This document shows, in pieces, positions 11,901 to 21,952 of a DNA stretch of 39,045 bases. The stretch is from Bigelowiella natans CCMP2755. Lineage: Eukaryota > Cercozoa > Chlorarachniophyceae. The notes under the pieces are model-generated. The model ran no database searches. It was not told the origin of the DNA and saw nothing but the letters and a program-made list of their open reading frames with translations. The DNA lies in NCBI GenBank assembly GCA_000320545.1, contig ADNK01003320.1, forward strand, positions 1-39,045, read 5' to 3'. Positions within the stretch are counted from its first letter, which is position 1, and the number at the start of each line of letters is the position of its first letter. A program made the translations under genes and the position numbers.

Positions 11901-14900
11901 TGAAGATTAAGCGTAATAACTGCGTGGACCCTGCACTTTTTTTGAAAGCGGCGACAGAAACCCAATCAGTTCCGTACCTTTTATCTTATTTATCATTTTA
12001 CTTTGATGATCTAAAGAACGGTTATTGTTTTAAATGAATAAGATGATGCAAACGGATACCCTTCGACGATTCCATTCTTCAGATGAATATAGTTCTGCGA
12101 GAGAAATGAAGGAAGTAGTGTTTTCTTTGGCCAGAATCCCAGTATGATTGACAAAGTGACCCTTGTGTAAGTGTTTAGTTCGTCTTGCCCGCAAATTGCA
12201 ACAACCGCCTCCGATCGGAATTTACATTAGTGAGCAGTTTGATAAATATTCATTCCGAAGAAGGGAAACGTATAAAGGTTCTCAAGAGTCTAAGCAGTTA
12301 CCGAAAAAACGTGAATCATCTAAATAAATTCTTTCATAAAGGAATAGAAATAGAAAAATGGCTTCAAGGCGAAATTGACGGAAATCCTAGTAATAAGATA
12401 TTTTTCTCCCAGGAAAGATAATGGAATTTATACGAATATGTAGAGTGGAATTTAAAAGAAGGTAATTGAAACTTATGTGAAATGGTCATTAGGTATCGTA
12501 CTTGAGGGTGGAACAGCTGCAGAACTAGGAATCCTATTGCTGCAGCACCAATATTTGGAACCTCAGTGCGCAGGTGTTCAAGGTCATGGGTGGAATGCAC
12601 AAGGTATGATCGAATCTATGCTTTGTGTCTAAATACCATATATAATTACATAGTAGCACTAAATCAAGCGTTTCACTGAAACCTATACCTATTCGAATTG
12701 TCTTCTTTTAGGATATTATCGAGTAGCTCGGGGTGAGATTGTATCAGACAACCCTAAGAGGGGAAGATTTCGCGGGCGCGAAATAGATCTCAGTGAAATA
12801 GGAACCAGGGATAGCACGCGAAGACGAATAACGGAAGACTTAAAGGAAAATCTAAAAGAATCTATTAGCATAAGAGAATTAGGCATGGACAGATTTATTG
12901 CAGAATCGGAAATCAAGGCTAGACTTCTCTCAATCATGGATGGAGCTACCCTTGTGAACCGAATTTTGATCACGCCAAGATTGACATCAATCAACCTTTC
13001 CAATACAAATCTTGGGAGAGATACGTAAGTGCTGACCGCTAACTGCTTCTATGCTTCTATGCTTTGGGAAAAAGAGGTGCTTTCTAATGGAGCTTCTTTC
13101 ATTATATTTTGACATAGATATGTGGCACTATTCGTACTTCTTCGACATATGACTGACTTGAAGCAGTTACACCTTCGGCGTATCGGATGCAATGGTTTTT
13201 GTAAATACTTATTGTGCCATATTGGGTGAAGGCTTTACAGTTGTCTAACCACCTCAGGTGATGTACTTGTTGCACTTAGTGCTTTGATCCAATCCAGTTC
13301 TTCCCTGAGAGAAGTCGACTTAGGATTCAATGATATTGGAGTTAGAAACGATGAAAAGGAGCAATTTAGTGACGAAGGGGAGCCTCTGATTTTAGGAGCC
13401 ACTGTTCTGGGAGTTCTAAAAGATGGAAGAAACGATGAAGATGACACATCTAGCAATAGAGGGATACAGTCAGACACTTTCCATAAATCAGAAGAAGTGA
13501 AACTGGTCTTAGATCAATCTTCTCCTTCTCGAAGCCACGACAAATCCGCGTCACCAAGTACCATAGCTGATATTCTTCCTTCAGATTTGCAAGCATTGTT
13601 GAACGGAATTACAAAGTCGTCCAATTTGGAGAAACTTGATTTATCTCACAACAAATTGCGGTATATCTTCAACAATGTCATCCGATGAACTTTCTAATTT
13701 GTGTTGTGTGAACAGTAAAAACTTCTTCACAGAATTGGTAGACGGACTGGAGCGAAAATCAGGCCAGAATTCAGAGTCAAAATTTCAAACGGAAGCCGAA
13801 ACTATATTCTCTTGTGTCCTCTACGATCTCGATCTTACGTAATGACTACACGTGGTAGATTGCTTCTCAAATTTTAAGTAGTACAATTTCGGCAGTTACA
13901 ACCAGTACGATTTCACCGGAACAGAGATTGAGTCCCGACTATCGTCAATACTGCGAAAAAATAGGTTGTATCCCATTACTTGCTACTTGCCTTCTTCTCG
14001 AATATGACCGCTACATGTGTAACATAAGGGCCAATTTCAAACGGAAAAGTGTCATTGATGAAAAACGTATGAATAAAAGACATTCCACGGGAACATTTGC
14101 TCTAGAGGCGCTAGGTATTTGATATCTTGTTTTTTGAAATAGTTGAAACAGTGTGCTATGTCATGCTGATATAAAATTTAGGATCTGAGTTCGATGATTG
14201 GTCGTCCGAAGGGACGGGTAGCCAACGAAGCAATCATGGAAAATACCGAAGAAAAAGAATGGTGAAAGTTTCTATTACAATTTTCTGAAAACACTCACTC
14301 ATGTGTGAATTATAGACAATTGGAATGCGATCAACAAGAAGCCCTTCAATTTCTCCCACTTCCCGGCCAGGTAAGAGATATTCTATTGAACGATGTTTTC
14401 TGATATATGTAAATATGTGTATATTTAGGCTCGAGAGATGAGCACAGAAATTTTGCCTCTCGGTCCGTACCGGTAATCTAAATTACACTCAACGAACTGA
14501 AAGAGCAAATTCGGATTAGGATTGTTGTTATTTATCAATCAGAAGAGTAGTGTTAATATTAAGAATCGAGTGAACTCTCATTCAGAGCACTCCCAAAGTT
14601 TCCGAAAGAATTTCTCAGAAGGTAGCATAGGATTGCAGCCCACATTGATGAGCACACAGTTATGATGAATCTCGGCTTGAATACATTGTGTGAAGGGCCG
14701 GATCCAATCCAACAAAATAATAGAAATATTTCCCAACCATCTCCTCCGAATGCGTCGCCAATATCAATAACTCCTCCAGGTCTTCTCTTTAAAAGTATAA
14801 AGTTGAGTTTATTGTTTGAAAATGGATACCTAATATCATGAATCTTAAAAAGCAAATGAAGCTGATCCAACTGGCTCGAAAGAAACTAAAATAAAGGCAG

Positions 14901-15744
14901 TAACTACTAGTAAAATGAAACTTGAGGAAAAGCCGACCCCAAAACTTAAGCCATCATCAGAAGCAATAGAAGTGATTGAGAAGATAAAACCTACAAGCGA
15001 GGATTCTCGGATAAATGTTGCACCCTCAAAACCATATGGGGACCTGGTTGAGGGTAGGGAAGATTCATCGGAGAAAGTTAACGTTGCAAAAGAATTGAAA
15101 AAAGAAGACGATAAAAAAAGAATTATACCCAAGAATGTTGAAGGAGTGGAAAAGAATATTCCCCGGAAGCAAGAAGAGAATAGCAAAATAGGAAGGGGAG
15201 AAGCAAAGGAAGGAGAAATTCCCCAAGGAACTAAGAAAACTGAACTAGTAGATAACGAAAAACAACAACATAAGGCAAAGGAGAAGCCTGCAGTTGTAGC
15301 TAAGAGCCGTTCCATGACTGATATTGAAAAGTCTAAAGCTAAGAAGAAAATCCCGCCCCTTGCTAAAAGTCAGTATCCAAGTGATATATTGAATAATTAG
15401 GATTATTAAAATATTTGATATAATTTAGGAGACTCACTAGTTCTCAGTCGTGTTGCATTATATCAAGCACAGGTTAGTCGATCATCTAGTCGTACAAATC
15501 TGTTCCTAATCTCCTATTTGACTTTTGACGTATGCAGTTAAAGAAACTCGAGGTCTCAAGATCAAGGACTCCTAAGAAGAAGGTATTTAAAGTACTTCGA
15601 AGAGCTGATGGTGAAGTGTCTACCGTATGAATATAATGGCAGATTCGCTTATTCCGGAGAAGTGCTACTATCGATGATGCAAAAGATAATTATAAATTCG
15701 GATCCAAATCTCAAGACCCTGTTGATGTGAACGGTGCGGAATGA
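8904..15744 (+). CDS. F-BAR-like / RGS-like / leucine-rich-repeat multidomain protein
   Basis: A long plus-strand gene with more than 30 exons. Early exons, all phase-matched: 8904-8993, 9049-9106, 9157-9220, 9278-9350, 9418-9501, 9567-9587 (21 bp), 9642-9675, 9798-9850, 9952-9993, 10072-10149, 10207-10251, 10303-10374, 10444-10522, 10576-10625, 10681-10715, 10776-10821, 10876-10947, 11009-11097, 11151-11272, 11338-11567. Residues about 1-265 resemble an F-BAR membrane-bending dimer (SETYAKALGKLSSAY near the start, RIDKKRIERCKRML near the end). Around residues 310-350 FRDFLESERSSENI resembles an RGS helix pair. A middle part of unknown fold follows; joins at 11848-12480 are tentative. At 12960-13960 LRR units appear (LTSINLSNTNL, LREVDLGFNDI, LEKLDLSHNKL, LYDLDLTYNQ). 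The end is Ser/Pro-rich then Lys/Glu-rich, stopping at 15742-15744. A cytoskeleton-membrane scaffold tied to G-protein signalling is inferred. Confidence 0.82.
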
Positions 15745-16458
15745 TCAAGATGCCATTTGAGCATCATGCCACACATGATGAAAGAGTAGGTGCTATTTCA
15801 GACTTGCATGCAGTCGCTGCCATTTTGTCATCCCAGCCAAATGCAGTGAGGATGCATTGTCACAACCCAAAAGGTCCGAACACCAGCATTGTGTGTCCAT
15901 GTCTAGATGTGCACTACATGAAAGTGCCAGCCCTACCATGAGGGAGGGATTCGAATCCAATGCACATGAACCATTGATTGTTTGTGAATCGATCCAAAAT
16001 TGAGCCACAATGAAAGCTACAAAGCCTAGAAGGCTAGAAGGAGCACATCTAGACATGTGCACTCACCATCTAGCCATCCGCTAATCTAGTGATCTAGATG
16101 CTGTGCTGTGATGCTGACATCTAGACATGCATGCACGCGCGCACACGTCCTAGCTCTAGAGCTAACTTGCTAGCTAGCTAGGTAGCCGTAAAAAAATGTG
16201 AGGGTTCATCTCGTGCTAGCGTGTCCGTTGTCGCGCTCACCCTCCACTAGTCTAGCCCTGGCTAGCTGGACTAGTTGTCTATGGAGTGCACGTCCGCTCT
16301 GTCTGTCTAGCTCTAGAGCTGTTCTAGCTGTTGCGTGCACGCCGAGCGCAACACCCGCCTCTAGACCTGCAATCTAGCAATGCTGGAATGCGTTGCAAGC
16401 TCCTATTTCTTCCATGCTGTTCATTTTGACTAACATGATCAAAGATCTACCCTTCTCG
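15745..16458. repeat. CTAG-rich repetitive DNA between convergent genes
   Basis: The gap between the stop codons of the F-BAR gene and the glycosyltransferase gene is crowded with TCTAGA, GCTAGC and CTAGCTAG words, densest at 16040-16380. A GATTCGAATCC word lies near 15948. The same word style recurs at about 21060-21960 and 30640-31060, so it looks like a dispersed repeat class rather than a gene. The open frame at 15741-15941 has no support as coding. Confidence 0.6.
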
Positions 16459-17882
16459 CTAATTTGATCCGCCGTCGACGCCATTGTTCGTACTGCGTCG
16501 ATCAAAACAAGCTCTAAATCTAGCCCTGTATGGATGTATTTCAGCGAACTGCTGATGTGGCAGATCAACATAAAGGTACACATTGGCTGCCGCGAGTCCC
16601 TCCTCCTCTGCAAGGGCAATGAGATTTAAGATCCTCATCCTGACGAGCGGGAACAGATCGGGATTGCAATGCAAAGCGCTCACCTCCTCCAAGTTCACTG
16701 CTACATATGGGAAAAGCTCCCCCCAGGCCCTATGCCTCGCAGTGAATTGCCGCGAAAAGACCTCCCTACCGCACGACCTCGTTGCTTTCGCAGGTTGCAA
16801 GAACTCGATGGCTGCTAAGTCGTCGAGCTTCGGGAGCTGCGACATGAACCGAAGCTCGGATGGGAGCACCTGCATCGAAAGTGCAAGTCACGAGTATCCG
16901 GGGGCTTCTCAAAAAGGATAGAGCTATACGTACGTAGTGTCAACAACACGAAAACTACGAGCGTTCATGAAATCAAAAAGTAATTCATCGGAAGGAAAAA
17001 GAGTGGCCGCGAAAATGCTTTCCTACACTGAGCGATAACCAACTGCTGTTTATTACCCTGAAGTTGTTCCACAAAAAAGCTCCCATGTCCGAATCATCGT
17101 GGAGGCAGATCGAACGAAATTTGCCGCTAATTCGTGAGAATGCAGCTACGAGGGGGTTTGACATTACAATGCATGTGCCCCCGCTCACATGGATGGTAGA
17201 TTTTGAGTACTTGTGTGCCGGATGCTCTGTGATTCCCACATAGCCTACCCTCCCCACCAGCGCCATCTCCGAGGAATTGTACAGATTGAGGGCCCTCAAT
17301 ATATTCCGGGGAAAAATGAACGCGTCTTCCGAACAGCGCAAATACCAGTCTGCAAGAGGGTTGGAGCGGTGTGCGAGCACGAAGGCCCTCTCGGTTTTGC
17401 AACAAACACCTTCCTCGTAGCTGTTCACCATGCAGCCGTCACGTTCCAGGCCCTTGAAGGACGTCGCATTTTTCACGCCCACGTAATTGATGAGGATGCT
17501 GCCGTCGTGAATTCCAGAGTTGAATCGTGAGAACGAGCTTCCAGCCCAACCACTCCGAAGCGTAGTATTCAGGGAAGCGAAGTCCTCTTCCATTGTTATG
17601 ATCGTGACGGAGAGTAATGTGGAGCGCTCTTTCCGTGAAGACTCAACCTTTGCATAGCTTCTTCGCACAGCTTTCTCATGTTGACTAGAATTAGAATCCC
17701 CCGACCTGCATCATGTTCGCGAGTTGGCGGAGCATGCAAACGGAAAGCGATGAGGAGAGGGCGAAGCTTCAACTTTACCTACCCCTCCCTACACACATGA
17801 AGGCACGCCACGCTTACCGAAGACACAACTGACAGAGAGCAAGAAACACCGTCAGCCCCACCCCGAGTACAACTTGCCGCAT
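16459..17882 (-). CDS. GT31/Fringe-like glycosyltransferase, type II membrane protein
   Basis: Four minus-strand exons with matching phases: 17882-17818, 17705-17057, 17022-16930 and 16869-16459. The first exon is a signal anchor (VVLGVGLTVFLALCQLCL), as in Golgi type II transferases. Exon 2 holds the catalytic-like domain: DWYLRCSEDAFIFPRNIL matches the acidic DxD region of GT31 enzymes (Fringe, core-1 and beta-1,3-transferases), VSGGTCIVMS matches the SGG motif, and LHDDSDMGAFL matches the late DD-LG motif. Expected role: adding a sugar to glycoproteins in the secretory pathway. The DxD motif is degenerate (SED), so activity or metal use may differ. Intron 2 would be only 34 bp; if it is not real, the protein ends at 16985 and exons 3-4 (about 168 residues of unrecognised sequence) belong to another transcript. 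Confidence 0.68.
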
Positions 17883-18300
17883 TGGATCTGTGTGAGAGCA
17901 CGCAACCTTCGTCGGGTTACATTCAGCTTGACAACACGTTGTTCCAGATTTAGGCACAATTTTACGGCTGAATACATCCCACAGTGAAAAGAAAATTGGT
18001 GCTTCATTGAGCCCATTTGCCCATTTGCAATGAATTGACATCCCAAAATTTCCGGTGTGCCGAGCGATTACGCAGTCACATCGAAGAAAAACTGTTCTTG
18101 CCAAACAACAACCCCACAACAACAGCCAGGGGCTCCTGCCAAAACGAGTCAGTATTCGGTAGCATGATTCACAACAGCAGTTCAAAAAGACATGACGTGT
18201 GCCATTTGTGCAAGAAAGCCGAGAATCTGCCATCAAATTGAACATTTTCAAGGCAATTTTTCACCATTCTTCCCGCAAATGAAGCCATTAGGTCCAAATT
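17883..18300. other. Upstream flank of the glycosyltransferase gene
   Basis: Presumed promoter side of the GT31 gene. An open frame on the minus strand (18251-17814) overlaps the true first exon in a different or extended frame but has no domain. No core promoter motif can be named. Confidence 0.35.
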
Positions 18301-18307
18301 CCATGGA

Positions 18308-18340
18308 AAAAACTCGAGTGACCCTCTCGAGTTGCACCGG
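18308..18340. repeat. Conserved CTCGAG hairpin box, copy 1
   Basis: ACTCGAG and CTCGAGT form a short inverted repeat around GACCCT, followed by TGCACC. The same box recurs at 30129-30160 with one or two changes. Both copies lie upstream of copies of the 160-bp unit. Confidence 0.7.
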
Positions 18341-18489
18341 TGGCGTCACAACACGGCCAGGTTTTTTGCCTCGGAGCCACGAGGGTTGGTGACACGTTGG
18401 TCCTTGCAATGAGCATGTTGAGGCTCTGCTGAACGCACACGCCTGTCTCCCATGTGGTTCTGGCGCACGCAGATTTGATCAATGCTTTG

Positions 18490-18572
18490 TTCAATGTTCA
18501 ATGTTCAATGTTCAATGTTCAATGTTCAATGTTCAATGCTCAGCTTTTGAAACAATGAAACAATGAAACAAT
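18490..18572. repeat. TTCAATG heptamer array followed by GAAACAAT array
   Basis: About seven copies of the 7-mer TTCAATG (18490-18540), then three copies of GAAACAAT (about 18548-18572). Both are short tandem arrays inside the repeat block. Confidence 0.85.
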
Positions 18573-18625
18573 GATGAAAAACTGCATTTCCAAAGTGTGG
18601 CAAGACACTTGCAGTGTTTTGATTT
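18550..18625 (+). repeat. Left arm of an imperfect inverted duplication
   Basis: This segment (…AACAATGATGAA … TTTCCAAAGTG … CAAGACACTTGCAGTG) matches the reverse complement of about 19690-19750. The two arms enclose roughly 1.1 kb containing three copies of the 160-bp unit. Confidence 0.65.
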
Positions 18626-18690
18626 TCCCAAATCTCAGCAGAGCGCAGCACCATTCTTGATTCCTTCTGGTTGTTTGGATTTCGCCGATG

Positions 18691-18860
18691 CGGCGCGATG
18701 CGGCAATGTGGGTGGGGGTTTGGTCACCTCCCACCCCTGAACCACATTCCTGGACACCGGTGGGATGGACAGACATGTCGCCCCAGCCACCGGTGACCAG
18801 GCAGCCAAACGAAGGACGTGTGGATCTGCACTCAAGATTCAAAGTCACATTCGGAAAAAA
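18691..18860 (+). repeat. 160-bp interspersed unit, copy 1
   Basis: Contains the family core words GCGATGCGGC, CTGAACCACATTCC, GCCCCAGCCACCGGTGAC and GGATCTGCA. It is followed at once by copy 2 as a direct tandem. Confidence 0.8.
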
Positions 18861-18866
18861 ATTGGT

Positions 18867-19025
18867 GTGATGCGGCAATGGGCGGGGGGTTGGTCACCTC
18901 CCAACCCTGAACCACATTCCTGGTCACTGGTGGGGTGGACAGACTTGTCGCCCCAGCCACCGGTGACTTGGCAGCCAAGTGAAGGATGCATGGATCTGCA
19001 TTCAAGATTCAAAGTTGCATTCGCC
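18867..19025 (+). repeat. 160-bp interspersed unit, copy 2
   Basis: Very close to copy 1 (CTGAACCACATTCCTGG, TGTCGCCCCAGCCACCGG, GGATCTGCATTCAAGATTCA). Confidence 0.8.
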
Positions 19026-19029
19026 GAAA

Positions 19030-19165
19030 TGGCACTGGGTGGTGGGTTTTTCGGTTGCGAGGGTGGCTTTTCCCCTCATCCCCGCACCACATTCCTGTTC
19101 ACCGGTGGGGCAGGCCACCGGAGAATTGGATGCCAAGTGAAGGATTTTCGGATCTGTGTCCAACG
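19030..19165 (+). repeat. 160-bp interspersed unit, copy 3 (diverged)
   Basis: Keeps GAGGGTGGCTTTTCC, ACCACATTCCTGTTCACCGG and GCCAAGTGAAGGAT but lacks part of the centre. Confidence 0.7.
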
Positions 19166-19689
19166 TTCACCCCGGATGAATCCCGTCAGGATGAAGGTGT
19201 CCTCCTCAAACTTTGTGCCCTCCAGGCAATGTCTCCATTGGGCCGAGGATGTTGTGGTTGGCGTGAAGCCAGTGCTTCTGGTTGCAATGATGGGGGCTTT
19301 GTCTCCGCAAAAGCCGGGGATGTTGTGGTCATTGCGAAGCTCGCTGTCCAAATGGACTGGGAACGAAGAATGCATCCTCCTCCGTCTTCATGCCTTCCAG
19401 TGAGGGCAATGTCTCCGCAAAAGCTGGGGATGTTGTGGCAGGCATGAAGCAGACCACGAAGGTGTGGTCCATGGGATTGTTCTCTTGGGGTTCGCAGGTG
19501 TGGTGTTCTTGCTTGGTGATCTCCAAGCACGAGCAAACCATCACGACAGGATTTGGGGATGCGTGGTCCTGAAGTTGGCACTGAAAACAATGAAACTAGG
19601 AACGGAGGAGTGACTGCAATGCCATTCTTGATTCCTTTTGGTTTCACCAAATGGTCCTCACTGAAGTCAGTTCGAGGCACTGCGTTTCG

Positions 19690-19750
19690 TGCACTGCAAG
19701 TGTCTTGTTGCACTTTGGAAACGTGGTTCTTCATCATTGTTCATTGTTCA
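19690..19750 (-). repeat. Right arm of an imperfect inverted duplication
   Basis: Reverse-complement partner of 18550-18625. It contains CACTGCAAGTGTCTTG and CACTTTGGAAA, followed by TTCATTGTTCATTG. Confidence 0.65.
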
Positions 19751-20770
19751 TTGCTCCGTGTGCAAGTCCCACGTGCTTTGTTCAGTGTTCAACGTTCACT
19801 GTCCACGAAGACACGTGTCTCCAACACCTTCTGTTTTCCTGTCAAGGAACGTCTGACATCAGTGACCGTTTTTTGTGTGGGGTCCGCGTTGGATTCTTCA
19901 ACGACACAACACGTCATCAAGCAAACCTGTCACATGCACAACAAACAATGAGCTGCTTGCTCAAACATTCAGCAGAAACTGCTCTCAGCTGCCCGTCGCG
20001 CAGTGCTGCCTGGCTCCCTGTTGAGACGGGCTGTTGAATCATGTCGTCGGTCCGTTCCAATGGCCAAAGTCACACCAAGTCGTCTGCACCAAACTGCCTC
20101 CGTTTCGTGTCTGAACAACCGAAACTGCGACTTGGCAACTGCTCCCAATGGAACGGGCCGATTGCCCAACTCGGCAACATCCATCACAACAATTGACTGG
20201 GATGTTTTGCTTGCTGCTGCATTCCCATGACGTGTGCGCTCATGTGAAATTGTTCCAACGGTCCGTCACCTTGTCTCTCGTCACCTGGCTGAACCTCGTG
20301 ACAAGGTGTCACCTTGCGTGTTTTTCCGTTCATGCCTTCACTCTGGCACTGGAAAAATTGCGCCTTGCCTTGGGTGCCACGTCTGGTGTTTCTTTGTTCG
20401 ACTGATGAAGAAATCGACAGGGCTTTCCGACGAACCATTGATCTGCTCGATGATTTCGCTGCTGTTCGCCAGTCTGGTTTTTCCCCACGCTGGCATGCTC
20501 CCAGTTTTTCCTTCCCCAGTCCTGACGCTGAGCTGTCAGAACTTGCCAGCTTGCCTGACAATTGACGGCTGTCAGCCTTCACTCACCTTCAACAGGGTGA
20601 TGACAAGTCCTTGCAATGACGTTTGTCGAGGCTCTGCTGCGTGCTCACCTGGCCATGCCAGCATGTCTGTCCAGCTGTCTCCCGCCGTGTGGTTCTGGCG
20701 CACGTGCTGCGTGGTTTTGATCAATGCAATGCTTTTTTCAGTGTTCCATGTTCAACACATGCACCCTGTT

Positions 20771-20935
20771 GGCGCGCGATGCGGTGATGGGCGGGGGGGG
20801 TTGAGTCACGAGGGTGGCTTTTCCTCCCATCCCTGAACCACATTCCAGTTTGCCGGTGGGACAGACAGACGTGTCGCCCCAGCCATCGGTGACTTGGTTG
20901 CCAAGTGAAGGATGTTTGAATCTGCATTGCAAACT
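20771..20935 (+). repeat. 160-bp interspersed unit, copy 4
   Basis: Contains GCGATGCGGTGATGGGCGGG, CACGAGGGTGGCTTTTCC, CTGAACCACATTCC, TGTCGCCCCAGCCATCGG and GCCAAGTGAAGGATGTTTG. It is closest to copy 5, which is about 9.4 kb away. Confidence 0.8.
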
Positions 20936-21635
20936 TTTCCCGGATGAAGCCTTTGCTCAAAGCCCCACAGCCGTGCAAAGTTCGCGCGCTTCCACTCAAA
21001 ACATCAGAAATGCGTGATGTTTTCAAAACACGACGCACTTCTGAAAGCGCTCAAAGTGCGAGCCAGCTAGCCAGGCGCCCAGCTAGCCAGGAAGCAACGT
21101 GAAAATGACCGTCAATGAGAGTCACCATCAAGCACATCACTCGTTTGCACTTTTCGCACGTTTCTCGTGTGCACCAGTGCAGGGAACCTTCCAAGCAGCT
21201 TTGCCGCACCGCGCTCGCGTTCCAAGGCCAACCACGTGTTTTCGCCGAAACTTGAGCCAAAAAACAAAGAGTTCAAAGTGTTCAACTGGCAGTCATTTGC
21301 GGCATCTGGACGTGGTGAGAGCACTCAATTGCGCCATGTTTGAACGCCAAACTTCAAAAATTGAACGAGCCAGCTCGTTTTGCAGGCAAACGCTAGCACG
21401 TGAAGTGAGTGACGGAAACGTGTCAACATTGGAACACGCCAGCACGTCCCCAGCTAGCCAGCCATGCTAGCCAGCTGGCCAGCTGCGTTCAGCCACTCGC
21501 AATTTCTTTTTGAGGTGACACGTGCACAGGTGCATGTCCTCGCAATGCGTGTGCCGCCTTTGTCCTGCCGGCACCAGCTAGCCAGGGCATGCTAGCATGC
21601 CAGCTAGCCAGCATGGCACACCTAGACATGCACGT

Positions 21636-21659
21636 GTGTGTGTGTGTGTGTGTGTGTGT
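21636..21659. repeat. (GT)n microsatellite
   Basis: A short GT array inside the CTAG-rich part of the repeat block. Confidence 0.9.
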
Positions 21660-21952
21660 TGATGACGCACCGAAGTGCAATTCCAACAACAACACGTGCC
21701 AGCGACACCATGCTAGCAAGGCTAGCAAGAGCTTGCAATCGGTGCGCGCGCTTGCTAGCTTTTGCGCATCACGCCAGCATGAGTGAATGGCCAGGTGGAA
21801 GGGAAGCTGAATTCGCATCGTAATTCTTGAAGTGCCATCTCTGATGAAATCAAAGTCAGCACGTTCAAAAGTTGACATGCAGCAGTGCGACACACGAATT
21901 GGATCTTCGCCAGTTCGTGGTGCAAACCACAACTTGATCGAGCTAGCGAGGG

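Larger units (their letters stand above)
18300..21952. repeat. Gene-poor block of dispersed and tandem repeats
   Basis: About 3.6 kb with no supported gene. It holds four copies of a unit of about 160 bp, TTCAATG and GAAACAAT tandem arrays, a longer direct repeat (about 18419-18500 and 20628-20750, sharing GGCTCTGCTG, GTGGTTCTGGCGCACG and TTTGATCAATGC), a degenerate minisatellite at about 19228-19440 built on GGGGATGTTGTGG, and a CTAG-rich stretch at 21060-21960. Long open frames here (for example 18765-19403 and 20234-20836) run straight through the repeats and are not credible genes. Confidence 0.75.

Noticed and set aside
18765-19403. 212-codon plus-strand open frame
   Set aside because: It translates tandem copies of the 160-bp unit; a repeat, not a gene.
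20234-20836. 200-codon plus-strand open frame
   Set aside because: It runs through repeat copy 4 and the block shared with 18419-18500, has no domain, and lacks splice partners.
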